Shown here: positions 45,109-53,683 of the stretch, piece after piece
How the letters are laid out: each line of letters opens with the position of its first letter
How positions within the stretch are numbered: position 1 is the first letter of the stretch
DNA from: Variovorax sp. PBL-E5
GTDB lineage: Bacteria; Pseudomonadota; Gammaproteobacteria; Burkholderiales; Burkholderiaceae_C
Reading direction: 5' to 3'
DNA length: 64,000 nt
Assembly (NCBI RefSeq): GCF_901827185.1
Contig: NZ_LR594671.1
Coordinates: 1,674,001-1,738,000 of the forward strand
Notes under the pieces: model-generated
Told to the model about the DNA's origin: nothing
Databases searched by the model: none
What the model saw: the letters and a program-made list of their open reading frames with translations, nothing else
Program-made: the position numbers and the translations under genes

Positions 45109-46397
45109 GCCGATGACCTCTCTTTCTTGAACAGGTCGCGAAAAACCGGGTAGATGTCCTGTGCATCGGCGACCTTGCGCATGGCGAAGTTCTTGTGGGA
45201 TTCGACCAGCTGGCTGTATTCCTCCCACATGTTCTGCTCGGCCTCGGCGACCTGCACGTAGGCGTAGTAGCGCACCAGCGGCAGCAGCTGGTCGCGCAGG
45301 AGCTCGCGGCAGCGGCCGCTGTCCTGGTGCCAGTTGTCGCCGTCGCTGGCCTGCGCGCCGTAGATGTTCCACTCGCCGCTCGGGAAGCGCGCGCGGATGA
45401 TGTCGTTCATCAGCGTGAGCGCGCTGGAGACCACGGTGCCGCCGGTTTCGGTGGCGTGGAAGAACTCTTCTTCGGTCACCTCGGAGGCCTGCGTATGGTG
45501 ACGGATGAAGACCAGCTCGATCTTCTCGTAGTGCCGCGTGAGGAACATGTAGAGCAGCATGAAGAAGCGCTTGGACATGTCCTTGCGTGCCTCGTCCATC
45601 GAGCCCGACACGTCCATCAGGCAGAACATCACCGCCTTGGCCGACGGCACAGGCACCTTGACCCGGTTGCGGTAGCGCAGGTCGATCGGGTCGAGGTAGG
45701 GGATGTGCTTGGCCTTGGCGCGAAGCTCCTCGATCCTGGCTTCGGTGTCGCGGATCTCGCGCTGGACCAGCGCGTCGGCCAGGCGCGGGCTGCGCTGGAG
45801 GTGCAGCAGATGAGCCTCGAGCTCGCGCAGTTCGCGCCGCGTATCGCCGCCGAGCGCGATGCGACGCGCCAGTGCGCCGCGCATCGAGCGCACCACATGC
45901 AGGTTGGTGGGCATGCCGTCGCTGGTGAAGCCGGCGCGATGGCTCTTCCATTCGGGCACTTCGGCCAGCTGGGTGCGGATCAGGTGGGGCAGGGCGAGGT
46001 CCTCGAAGAAGACCCGCATGAACTCTTCCTTGGTGAGGCGGAAGACGAAATCGTCCTCGCCGCCTTCGCCGTCGCCGGCCTGCGAACCGCTCCCCGCGCC
46101 GCCGCCGCCGCCCTGCGGGCGCTCGATGCGGTCGCCCTTGACGTATTCGCGGTTGCCGGGATGCACGTATTCGCGATCACCGCCCTGGCCGTGGCCGAAG
46201 ACCGGCTCGGAGACGTCGCGCTTGGGCAAGGTGATGTCCTCGCCCTGCTCGAGGTCGCGGATGCTGCGGCCGCTGACGGCGCGCCGCACGGCTTCGCCGA
46301 TCTGCTCGCGATAACGCCGCAGGAAACGCTCGCGGTTGCCGATGGATTTGTTCTTCCCCGACAACCGGCGGTCGATGATCTGCTGCAGCATCGCCAC
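45105..46397 (-). CDS. YeaH/YhbH family (DUF444) protein with VWA-like domain
   Basis: A 430-residue protein of the DUF444 family. The C-terminal half contains FCLMDVSGSMDEARKDM (residues about 258-274), a metal-ion-dependent adhesion site of the von Willebrand A type, followed by YEKIELVFIRHHTQASEV and ATETGGTVVSSAL. The N-terminal part has a glycine-rich linker (about residues 95-115). In E. coli yeaG-yeaH act together in starvation and stress survival. It sits between PrkA and SpoVR, probably as an adaptor of the AAA+ kinase, as MIDAS proteins often are for MoxR-like ATPases. Confidence 0.95.
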   Translation of the reverse strand: MAMLQQIIDRRLSGKNKSIGNRERFLRRYREQIGEAVRRAVSGRSIRDLEQGEDITLPKRDVSEPVFGHGQGGDREYVHPGNREYVKGDRIERPQGGGGGAGSGSQAGDGEGGEDDFVFRLTKEEFMRVFFEDLALPHLIRTQLAEVPEWKSHRAGFTSDGMPTNLHVVRSMRGALARRIALGGDTRRELRELEAHLLHLQRSPRLADALVQREIRDTEARIEELRAKAKHIPYLDPIDLRYRNRVKVPVPSAKAVMFCLMDVSGSMDEARKDMSKRFFMLLYMFLTRHYEKIELVFIRHHTQASEVTEEEFFHATETGGTVVSSALTLMNDIIRARFPSGEWNIYGAQASDGDNWHQDSGRCRELLRDQLLPLVRYYAYVQVAEAEQNMWEEYSQLVESHKNFAMRKVADAQDIYPVFRDLFKKERSSA

Positions 46398-46420
46398 GGC
46401 GATCTCCTTTCCTCAGTCCA

Positions 46421-48343
46421 TCATGAACTCTTGCGCACGCGCAGGTACCACTCGCACAGCAGGCGTACCTGCTTGGCGGTGTAGCCCTTCTGCACCATGC
46501 GGTTGACGAAGTCTTCGTGCTTCTTCAGCTCGTCGGCGCTGCTCTTGGCGTTGAAGCTGATGACCGGCAGCAGCTCCTCGGTGTTGGAGAACATCTTCTT
46601 CTCGATCACCGTGCGCAGCTTCTCGTAGCTGGTCCACAGCGGGTTCTTGCCGGCATTGCCGGCCCGCGCGCGCAGCACGAAGTTGACGATCTCGTTTCGG
46701 AAGTCCTTGGGGTTGCTGATGCCCGCGGGCTTCTCGATCTTCTCGAGCTCGGCGTTCAGTGAGCCGCGGTCGAACACCTCGCCGGTGTCCTGGTCGCGGT
46801 ACTCCTGGTCCTGGATCCAGTAGTCGGCGTAGGTGACGTAGCGGTCGAAGATGTTCTGGCCGTATTCGGAGTAGCTTTCGAGGTAGGCGGTCTGGATCTC
46901 TTTGCCGATGAACTCGGCGTAGCGCGGCGCCATCAGCTCCTTGATGTAGGACAGGTACTTCTGTTCGGTCTCCGGCGCGAACTGCTCGCGCTCGATCTGC
47001 TGTTCGAGCACGTACATGAGGTGCACCGGGTTGGCCGCAACCTCCGAGCTGTCGAAGTTGAACACCTTCGAGATGATCTTGAAGGCGAAGCGCGTCGACA
47101 CGCCGCTCATGCCTTCGTCGACGCCCGCGTAGTCGCGGTATTCCTGGATCGACTTGGCCTTGGGGTCGGTGTCCTTGAGGTTGTCGCCGTCGTACACCTG
47201 CATCTTGCTGAAGACGCTGGAGTTCTCGGGTTCCTTCAGCCGCGTCAGCACCGAGAACTGGGCCATCATGCGCAGCGTGCCCGGGGAGCAGGGCGCCGCC
47301 GACAGCGAGGAGTTGCGCACCAGCTTCTCGTAGATCTTGATCTCTTCGGACACCCGCAGGCAGTACGGCACCTTGACGATGTAGATGCGGTCGAGGAAGG
47401 CTTCGTTGTTCTTGTTGTTGCGGAAGGCCTTCCATTCGCTTTCGTTGCTGTGCGCGAGCACGATGCCGTCGAATGGGATGGCGCCGAAGCCCTCGGTGCC
47501 CTTGAAATTGCCCTCCTGCGTCGCTGTCAGGAGCGGATGCAGCACCTTGATCGGCGCCTTGAACATCTCGACGAATTCGAGCAGGCCCTGGTTGGCCAGG
47601 CACAGGCCGCCCGAGTAGGCGTAGGCATCGGGGTCGTCCTGCGCGAAAGTTTCCAGCTTGCGGATGTCGATCTTGCCGACCAGGGAGGAGATGTCCTGGT
47701 TGTTCTCGTCGCCGGGCTCGGTCTTGGCCACCGCGATCTGCCGCAGCACGGACGGGTAGCGCTTGACGATCTGGAACTTGCGGATGTCGCCGCCATACTC
47801 TTCGAGGCGCTTGACGGCCCAGGGCGAGAGGATGCGCTGCAGGTAGCGGCGCGGGATGCCGTATTCCTTCTCGAGGATCTCGCCGTCTTCGTCGGCGTTG
47901 AAGAGCCCGAGCGGCGATTCGTTCACCGGCGAACCCTTGATCGCGTAGAACGGCACCTGCTCCATGAGCTGCTTCAGCCGCTCGGCGATCGAGCTCTTGC
48001 CGCCGCCGACCGGGCCGAGCAGATAGAGAATCTGCTTGCGCTCCTCCAGCCCCTGCGCGGCATGCCGGAAGTACGACACCACCTGTTCGATGGCGTCCTC
48101 CATGCCGTAGAACTCGCGGAACGCCGGATAGATCTTGATGACCTTGTTGGCGAAGATGCGCGACAGGCGCGGGTCGTTGCGCGTGTCCACCAGCTCCGGC
48201 TCGCCGATGGCCTGCAGCATGCGCTCGGAGGCCGTGGCGTAGGCCGTGGGCTCACGCTTGCAGATATCGAGGTACTCCTGCAGCGACAGGACCTCCTCGC
48301 GCGTGCGCTCGTAGCGAGCTGCGAAGTTGCTGATGACATCCAT
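46421..48343 (-). CDS. prkA: PrkA-family serine protein kinase (YeaG)
   Basis: A 640-residue AAA+-type kinase. The Walker A motif is LLGPVGGGKSS (residues about 109-119), inside the PrkA AAA domain, with the C-terminal kinase-like domain (SSSVFSKMQVYDGDN region and beyond) following. The start at 48343 (MDVISNFAARYE) is preceded by GGAGGTG; an in-frame ATG at 48355 would extend it by four residues. First gene of the conserved prkA-yeaH-spoVR stress operon, which in E. coli responds to starvation through RpoS and NtrC. The upstream leader has paired inverted repeats. Confidence 0.96.
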   Translation of the reverse strand: MDVISNFAARYERTREEVLSLQEYLDICKREPTAYATASERMLQAIGEPELVDTRNDPRLSRIFANKVIKIYPAFREFYGMEDAIEQVVSYFRHAAQGLEERKQILYLLGPVGGGKSSIAERLKQLMEQVPFYAIKGSPVNESPLGLFNADEDGEILEKEYGIPRRYLQRILSPWAVKRLEEYGGDIRKFQIVKRYPSVLRQIAVAKTEPGDENNQDISSLVGKIDIRKLETFAQDDPDAYAYSGGLCLANQGLLEFVEMFKAPIKVLHPLLTATQEGNFKGTEGFGAIPFDGIVLAHSNESEWKAFRNNKNNEAFLDRIYIVKVPYCLRVSEEIKIYEKLVRNSSLSAAPCSPGTLRMMAQFSVLTRLKEPENSSVFSKMQVYDGDNLKDTDPKAKSIQEYRDYAGVDEGMSGVSTRFAFKIISKVFNFDSSEVAANPVHLMYVLEQQIEREQFAPETEQKYLSYIKELMAPRYAEFIGKEIQTAYLESYSEYGQNIFDRYVTYADYWIQDQEYRDQDTGEVFDRGSLNAELEKIEKPAGISNPKDFRNEIVNFVLRARAGNAGKNPLWTSYEKLRTVIEKKMFSNTEELLPVISFNAKSSADELKKHEDFVNRMVQKGYTAKQVRLLCEWYLRVRKSS

Positions 48344-48890
48344 AGACACCTCCATCGAGTCAGCGGGGCGCTACCCGGAGTTTTCCGTGTTGCCCACGTC
48401 GCATCGCTCGCAGAAAGGTGCCGTGTGATGTGGTGAGCACGTTGGGAGAAAACTCCTGAGCAGGTACTGGCTCAAAGCATAAAACAAAGAACGCCGTTCG
48501 ACCTATTTCTTTTCAATTCAGAATCCACACTTTCGTTGAAAGTTCCGACGCAAAAGCGGCAGCACTTCGCAAAAGCGGCGACAGGATTTTCCCGGCGGCA
48601 CCGTGCGCTATTTGCCGATCATGTCCTACGCGTTCGCCAGCCGGATCGTCCACCGGGATGGTGCTGCCGATCAGCGCATTGATCCTCGCCATTTGTCGCA
48701 TCCACATCGCTTCAAAGAATATTCCGGCAAAAACGCACACTCCGCATCCGCATCGACCCAATAGCCCCAGTCGCCGATGCCTTTCACGACAACTGTCGCG
48801 AGCGCGGTTGCGTTGACCGATCGCGGGTTACCCGCACCCGAATCGGGTACGAACGCACAAGCAAATTGGATGCCGCGATGCGGCGTGCGC
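48344..48890. other. gene-free 547-bp interval with inverted repeats
   Basis: No convincing gene. The stretch 48470-48560 is visibly richer in A+T than its surroundings, as expected for the prkA promoter. GGAGTTTTC (48377-48385) and GAAAACTCC (48448-48456) form a 9-bp inverted repeat 62 bp apart, and GGAGAAAACTCC (48445-48456) is nearly self-complementary. Near the other end, CGGGT-T-ACCCG (48824-48834) and ACCCGA-A-TCGGGT (48836-48848) are adjacent palindromes built from the same pentamer. No sigma-54 element with correct spacing was found. Part of it could hide a small RNA, which cannot be settled by reading. Confidence 0.6.
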
Positions 48891-49760
48891 TCAGACGAAG
48901 CGGTTGCTCAGCTGACCCAGGCCATCGATCTCGATGCGGACCACGTCGCCGGTCTTCAGGTACTGCGGCGGCACCAGGCCCATGCCGACGCCCGCCGGCG
49001 TGCCGGTCGCGATCACGTCGCCAGGGTAGAGCGTGATGCCGCGCGAGCAAGTCTCGATCAGCGTCGGGATGTCGAAGATGAGATCGCTGGTCTGCCCGTC
49101 CTGGCGCAGCTCGCCGTTGACCCAGCAACGCACCCGCGTGCGCGCGCCGTCGAGCGCATCGGCGGTGACGATCCACGGGCCCATCGGGCAGAAGGTGTCG
49201 AAGGACTTGCCGAGATCCCATTGCTGGTGGCGCATCTGCACGTCGCGCGCCGTGACATCGTTCACGATGGTGTAGCCGAACACGTGCGAGAGCGCGTCGG
49301 CGCACGCGATGTTGCGCCCGCCCTTGCCGATCACCACGGCCAGCTCGGCCTCGTAGTCGATCTGCGACGAGACCTCGCCGGGCAGGCGCACCTCGTCCTG
49401 CGGGCCCACCACGCACTCGGGAAGCTTGGTGAAGACGATGGGCCAGCCCTCGGGATCGGCGGCATTGTTCTTGAAGACCGAGGCCGACAGCTCCTTCGCA
49501 TGCGCGCGGTAGTTGCGTCCGACGCAGAAGATGTTGCGCCGCGGCAGCGGCAGCGGGGCTTCCAGCCGCACGTCGGCGAGCGCGATCCGCTCGCGCGCTG
49601 GCGGCGTGGCCTCCGTGCCGCTGGCCTGGCGTTCGATCAGCGCCAGCGCGCCGCGGCGCGCCTCGGCCTCGTCGAGCGGCAGCAGCGCGATCGAGGCCGC
49701 GTCTTCCGACACCAGGCCGACATGGCGTCGGCCTTGGTACTGACAGGTGGCGATTCGCAA
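48891..49760 (-). CDS. fumarylacetoacetate hydrolase (FAH) family protein
   Basis: A 289-residue enzyme of the FAH superfamily, which hydrolyses, hydrates or decarboxylates 2-oxo acids using a Mg/Mn site. The C-terminal domain (from about residue 75: NIFCVGRNYRAHAKEL, DYEAELAVVIGKGGRNI, VFGYTIVNDVTARD, GDVIATGTPAGVGMGL) carries the acidic metal ligands. The start is TTG at 49760 preceded by AAGGA six bases upstream; no ATG or GTG fits. Divergent from the GntR regulator, with operator-like repeats in between, and probably the last step (or a hydratase step) of the pathway encoded downstream on the other strand. Confidence 0.88.
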   Translation of the reverse strand: MRIATCQYQGRRHVGLVSEDAASIALLPLDEAEARRGALALIERQASGTEATPPARERIALADVRLEAPLPLPRRNIFCVGRNYRAHAKELSASVFKNNAADPEGWPIVFTKLPECVVGPQDEVRLPGEVSSQIDYEAELAVVIGKGGRNIACADALSHVFGYTIVNDVTARDVQMRHQQWDLGKSFDTFCPMGPWIVTADALDGARTRVRCWVNGELRQDGQTSDLIFDIPTLIETCSRGITLYPGDVIATGTPAGVGMGLVPPQYLKTGDVVRIEIDGLGQLSNRFV

Positions 49761-49790
49761 AATGATTCCTTCGGATGGTGTTCGAATCAA

Positions 49791-49819
49791 ATGGTACCAA
49801 TACGATACCAAGTGCACAA
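49791..49819. promoter_or_regulatory. operator/promoter between FAH gene and GntR gene
   Basis: TACCAA occurs at 49795-49800 and 49806-49811, one helical turn apart, and TGGTACCA (49792-49799) is a perfect palindrome. On the minus strand TTGTGC (49819-49814), 17 bp and TACCAT (49796-49791) form a plausible promoter for the FAH gene, so a bound GntR protein would overlap it. The ACCAATA at 49796-49802 recurs as half of the inverted repeat at 50623-50657. Confidence 0.55.
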
Positions 49820-49853
49820 TGCCAGGCAGCGCGCCGCCGTTGATACGATCGGC

Positions 49854-50558
49854 GTGCACCCTCCCAACCATCCGGACTTCGCGATCGTGCACAACGCCCT
49901 GACACTGCGGGAATCCATCCTCGAGAAACTGACATCGCGCGCCTGGCGGGCGGGACACCGCCTGCCGACGGAGCGCCAGCTGAGCGTCGAATTCGGTCTC
50001 GGCCGATCGACGGTGCGCCGCGTGCTGGCGGAGCTCAAGGACAAGGGCTTCATCACCCAGACGGTGGGCAGCGGCACTTATGTCGCCGACGGGGTCGGTC
50101 GGGCCCTGTCCGAGATCGCCGCGGCCGCGGCGCCGATGGCGACCAGCCCGGCCGAGCTGATGGGCGCGCGCCTGGTGCTGGAGCCGGCGATCATCGCGCT
50201 GGTGATCGGCAACGCGACCGCCGCGGATTTCTCCCGCATGGAGGAGTGCTGCGACAAGGGCGAGTCGGCCTCGACCATCGAGGACTTCGAGGTCTGGGAC
50301 GGCAGGCTGCACGAGGCGATTGCCGCTGCGGCGCACAACAGCTTCATCGCCGCCGTGTTCCAGCGCATGAACGAAGTGCGCGCGCAGAGCGAATGGGGCA
50401 TGCTCAAGCGCCGCAGCGCAACGCCCGAGCGCCGCCTCGACTACCAGCGCGAGCATCGCGAACTGGTCGCCGCGCTGCGGGACCGCGACGGCATTCGCGC
50501 GACGCAGCTCTGCATCGATCACCTGACGCGCGTGCGGCGCAACATGCTGGGCTATTGA
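49854..50558 (+). CDS. GntR-family regulator (FadR/FCD subgroup)
   Basis: A regulator with N-terminal winged helix-turn-helix (LRESILEKLTSRAWRAGHRLPTERQLSVEFGLGRSTVRRVLAELKDKGFI) and a helical FCD effector domain (DFEVWDGRLHEAIAAAAHNSFI, YQREHRELVAALRDRDG), whose Asp/His residues usually bind a metal and an acid ligand. The start is uncertain: GTG at 49854 (234 residues, used here), GTG at 49887, or ATG at 49791, which lies inside the operator. FCD regulators commonly control sugar-acid and lactate genes. It is divergent from the FAH gene and precedes the Bug-led operon. Confidence 0.92.
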   Translation: MHPPNHPDFAIVHNALTLRESILEKLTSRAWRAGHRLPTERQLSVEFGLGRSTVRRVLAELKDKGFITQTVGSGTYVADGVGRALSEIAAAAAPMATSPAELMGARLVLEPAIIALVIGNATAADFSRMEECCDKGESASTIEDFEVWDGRLHEAIAAAAHNSFIAAVFQRMNEVRAQSEWGMLKRRSATPERRLDYQREHRELVAALRDRDGIRATQLCIDHLTRVRRNMLGY

Positions 50559-50597
50559 GCGGCGTGGCGTGCGGCTCAGGGCAAACCCGGCTTCACG

Positions 50598-50657
50598 TTG
50601 ACCGGCGTGGCAGCGATCGCTATATTGGTTCGTGGCTGATGGCAAGTAAGACCAATA
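50598..50657 (+). promoter_or_regulatory. strong sigma-70 promoter and inverted repeat for the long catabolic operon
   Basis: TTGACC (50598-50603) and TATATT (50621-50626) are separated by exactly 17 bp, close to consensus. The inverted repeat TATTGGT (50623-50629) / ACCAATA (50651-50657) starts within the -10 element and spans the predicted transcription start, as expected for a repressor site. ACCAATA is shared with the FAH-GntR intergenic region. Confidence 0.72.
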
Positions 50658-50685
50658 AGGCCCAATTCTGCATTGGAGTCGAACC

Positions 50686-51684
50686 GTGAATGCTCGATGG
50701 ATCCGAGGCCACGGCCTCAAGACCGCACTGCCGCGGCTCGCGATGGTGCTGATCGCCGGCTTCTGTCTTGGCGCCGCCGCCCAGGACTATCCCTCGCATC
50801 CCGTGCGCATCGTGGTGCCGTTCGCGGCGGGCGGCCCGGCCGATGTCTATGCACGCTTCATCGCGACCCGGCTGGGCGAAGCCCTGGGCCAGGCCTTCGT
50901 GGTCGACGACCGGCCCGGCGCCGGATCGGTGATCGGCACCGACGTGGTGGCCAAGAGCGCACCCGACGGCTACACGCTGCTGCTGATGTCGAACGCGCAC
51001 ACGGTGAATGAGTCGCTGATCCCGAACAAGCCCTTCCAGCTGATGCGCGACTTCGTGCCCATCGCGCCCATCAACGAGTCCGACCTGGTGCTGGTGACGC
51101 GCGGCGACCTGCCGGTCGATAACCTGGCCCAGCTCATCGCGCTCGCGAAATCGAAGCCCGGCGCGCTGACCTACGCATCCTCCGGGCCGGGCACGCCGTA
51201 CCACATGGCCGGCGAGCTCTTCAAGGCGATGGCCGGCGTGTCGATCCTGCACATTCCCTACCGCGGCAGCGCGGGCGCGCGCACCGACGTGCTCGGCGGC
51301 CAGGTCGACATGATGTTCGACGCGGTGCCGACCATGGCGGAACACGTGCGCGGCGGCAAGGTGAAGGCGATGGCCACCACCGGCCTGACTCGCTCGCCCG
51401 TGATGCCCGACGTGCCCACCGTCGCCGAGGCTGGCGTGCCCAAGTACGAGGCGACGATCTGGCTCGGCCTGATGGCGCCGAAGGGCACGCCGCCCGCCGT
51501 CGTCGAACGCCTGAATGCGGAGGTGGCGAAGATCGTCTCGAACCCCGACACCGCGAAAGCCTGGAAGACGCAAGGCGCCACACCCATGACGATGAGCGTG
51601 CCGGCGTTCACGCGCTACATGAACGAGGACATCGCGAAATGGGCGCGCATCGTGAAGATCTCCGGCGCCAGGGCCGACCGATGA
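50686..51684 (+). CDS. Bug-family binding protein
   Basis: A 332-residue receptor with GTG start at 50686 and a long signal (LPRLAMVLIAGFCLGAAAQD). Family motifs are VRIVVPFAAGGPADVYARF, VVDDRPGAGSVIGTDVVAK, APDGYTLLLM and LHIPYRGSAGAR. It is the first gene of a co-directional run of eleven that extends to 62046 and lies behind a strong regulated promoter. No TctA or TctB membrane proteins accompany it. The stop overlaps the next start (ATGA). Confidence 0.94.
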   Translation: MNARWIRGHGLKTALPRLAMVLIAGFCLGAAAQDYPSHPVRIVVPFAAGGPADVYARFIATRLGEALGQAFVVDDRPGAGSVIGTDVVAKSAPDGYTLLLMSNAHTVNESLIPNKPFQLMRDFVPIAPINESDLVLVTRGDLPVDNLAQLIALAKSKPGALTYASSGPGTPYHMAGELFKAMAGVSILHIPYRGSAGARTDVLGGQVDMMFDAVPTMAEHVRGGKVKAMATTGLTRSPVMPDVPTVAEAGVPKYEATIWLGLMAPKGTPPAVVERLNAEVAKIVSNPDTAKAWKTQGATPMTMSVPAFTRYMNEDIAKWARIVKISGARADR

Positions 51685-52376
51685 AGCTGCTCTGTGCCGG
51701 CGCCGCGCAGGGCCTGGTCAAGGCCTTGCAGGACGGCTTCCTGGCGTCGACCGGCGGGCGCATCGACGCGTGCTTCGGCGCCGTCGGTGCCATGAAGGAA
51801 GCGCTGCTGGCGGGCGAGCCCTGCGACGTGATGATCGTCACCGCGTCCATGATCGCTGCGCTGCAGTCCGAGGGCCGCCTGGTGGCCGGCACCGAGGCTG
51901 CGCTCGGGCGCGTGCGCACCGGCGTCGCGGTGCGCGAGGGCGAGCCCCTGCCCGACATCGGGTCGCCCGAAGCCTTGAAGGCGAGCCTGCTCGCAGCATC
52001 CGCGATCTACCTTCCCGACACCGAGCGCTCGACGGCCGGCATTCATCTGGCGTCGGTGCTGGCGCGGCTCGGCATCGCGGCATCGGTGGCGCCGCGGCTG
52101 CGCACCTATCCGAACGGCGCCACGGCGATGCGCGCGCTGGCGTCCGACGCCGAGGCAGGTGCGATCGGCTGCACCCAGATCACCGAGATCAGGTACACAC
52201 CCGGCATCGTGCTGGCCGGTGCCTTGCCTGCCGCGTTCGAACTCGCGACGGTCTATGCGGCCGCGGTGAGCGCGACGGCTGCCGAGCCCGAACTCGCACG
52301 GCGCTTCGTCGACCTGATCACGGGACCGCAGACACACGCCCTGCGCGCGCAGGGCGGCTTCGAATTCCCGGTCTAG
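51681..52376 (+). CDS. ModA-like substrate-binding-fold protein without signal peptide
   Basis: A 231-residue protein with the type II binding-protein fold seen in the molybdate-binding/ModA-like group: FGAVGAMKEALLAGEPCDVMIVTASMIAAL, LPDTERSTAGIHLASVLARLG and TQITEIRYTPGIVLAGALP. It starts MKLLCAGAAQGLVKALQDGF, entering the first beta strand directly, so there is no export signal. Translationally coupled to the upstream Bug gene. Without permease or ATPase genes nearby it is unlikely to work as an ABC transporter receptor; it may be an intracellular ligand-binding protein for the pathway. Confidence 0.82.
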   Translation: MKLLCAGAAQGLVKALQDGFLASTGGRIDACFGAVGAMKEALLAGEPCDVMIVTASMIAALQSEGRLVAGTEAALGRVRTGVAVREGEPLPDIGSPEALKASLLAASAIYLPDTERSTAGIHLASVLARLGIAASVAPRLRTYPNGATAMRALASDAEAGAIGCTQITEIRYTPGIVLAGALPAAFELATVYAAAVSATAAEPELARRFVDLITGPQTHALRAQGGFEFPV

Positions 52377-52547
52377 CTTCGACGTGCCCGGCCCGTGCCG
52401 GCGCCATGGGCGCAGGGCGCGGCCGCATATCAACATGCTATGGCCGCTGCCGAATTCAGCATTAGACATCGCTGTAACGATTTCCTAAGCTCGATCTCCG
52501 AGCCGTGGCACCGCCATGGACCTCGACAGATAAGAACAGGAGACACC

Positions 52548-53672
52548 GTGACGCGCAGCAGCATCCGCAGAGCTTCCGCAGAGACATCGATTCCCGATCG
52601 CCGCCGTTTCCTGCGGGCCGGCGGCGCACTGATGGCCAGCGGGGTCATCGCCCAGCTCGCCGCCTGTGCGCACACGCCCGGCACGCCGGCCGCATCGGCT
52701 GCGCCGGCCGCACGCACGGGCGCGATCGACATGCACGCGCACTGGACACCGGAGCCCTACGCCAAGGCCATGGCCGAGCTCGGCCGTCCGACCTTCGCGA
52801 ACGGCTCGGCGCTCAACCCGCTCATGTACGACCTGCCCAAGCGCCTCGAGTGGATGGACCAGCGCAACATCCGGACGCACGTGTTGACCTTGTCGGGCAA
52901 CATGCCCTGGTGGTGGGCGAGCGATGCCGACGCCATGCGGCTCGCGCAGCTCGTCAACGATTCCGCGCTGACCGCGCATGCGACGTACCCGGAGCGCTTC
53001 TACATCGGCCTGGCCGTGCCGATCAAGCAACCCGACGCCGCGCTCAGGGAACTGAACCGCATGGCCGGCAAGCCCGGCGTGCATGCGGTCGGCCTGCCGA
53101 ACTCGATGAACGGGCAGGACTACCTGTTCACCCCGGAGTACCTGCCCTTCCTCGCGCGCTGCGAGGAGCTCAACCTTCCGCTGCTGTTCCATCCGCTGGA
53201 CTTCCCGCCCAACTACTACGGCGGACCGCAGCGCCTCGCCGGTCCGAGCTTTCTGTACAACACGCTGGGCTTCACCTTCGAGCATGCCAACACGGCGGAG
53301 AAGTTCATCTCCTCCGGGTACCTCGACCGCTTTCCCAGGCTGCAGATCCTGCTCGCTCATGCAGGCGGCGCGTTTCCGTTCATTGCCCAGCGGCTGGCCC
53401 ATGCCGTCGAGAAAGGCGCGTCGAACGTGAAGCTGCAGCATTCGTACCAGGAGTACGTGCGGCGCTTCTACTACGACACGCTGACCTATTCGAAGGGGGG
53501 GTTGCGCTACCTGATCGACACCGTCGGCATCGATCGTGTGGTGATCGGCACTGACGTGTTCGCGGCCATGGACGTGCGCGAGCCGATGTACCTGGTGGAC
53601 CAGCTCGACCTGCCGGCGGCCAGCCGCGAGATGATCCTGCGCAGCAATGCGCTGCAGCTGATGCACATGTGA
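52548..53672 (+). CDS. Tat-exported amidohydrolase-family lipoprotein
   Basis: A 374-residue TIM-barrel metal hydrolase of the amidohydrolase_2 (ACMSD-like) family. GTG start behind ACAGGAGAC. The N-terminus DRRRFLRAGGALMASGVIAQLAACA combines a twin-arginine motif (residues 18-20) with a lipobox (LAAC, Cys40), indicating Tat export followed by lipidation. Metal ligands: MHAHW (His63, His65), LFHPLDFP, LLAHAGGAFPF and GTDVF. Amidohydrolase_2 members catalyse decarboxylation or lactone/C-C hydrolysis of carboxylates. An outer-layer (periplasmic, membrane-tethered) location for such an enzyme is uncommon. Confidence 0.87.
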   Translation: MTRSSIRRASAETSIPDRRRFLRAGGALMASGVIAQLAACAHTPGTPAASAAPAARTGAIDMHAHWTPEPYAKAMAELGRPTFANGSALNPLMYDLPKRLEWMDQRNIRTHVLTLSGNMPWWWASDADAMRLAQLVNDSALTAHATYPERFYIGLAVPIKQPDAALRELNRMAGKPGVHAVGLPNSMNGQDYLFTPEYLPFLARCEELNLPLLFHPLDFPPNYYGGPQRLAGPSFLYNTLGFTFEHANTAEKFISSGYLDRFPRLQILLAHAGGAFPFIAQRLAHAVEKGASNVKLQHSYQEYVRRFYYDTLTYSKGGLRYLIDTVGIDRVVIGTDVFAAMDVREPMYLVDQLDLPAASREMILRSNALQLMHM

Positions 53673-53683
53673 ACGGAGCCGCC

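Noticed and set aside
48400..48425. GGCAC...TGC on the minus strand ahead of prkA as a sigma-54 promoter
   Set aside because: The GG to GC spacing is nine bases instead of ten and the leading T is absent, so RpoN would not be expected to use it, despite NtrC control of yeaGH in E. coli.
48513..48761. 82-residue minus-strand frame in the 48.3-48.9 kb gap
   Set aside because: No ribosome-binding site, no recognisable motif and cysteine-rich low-quality start; not better than chance.
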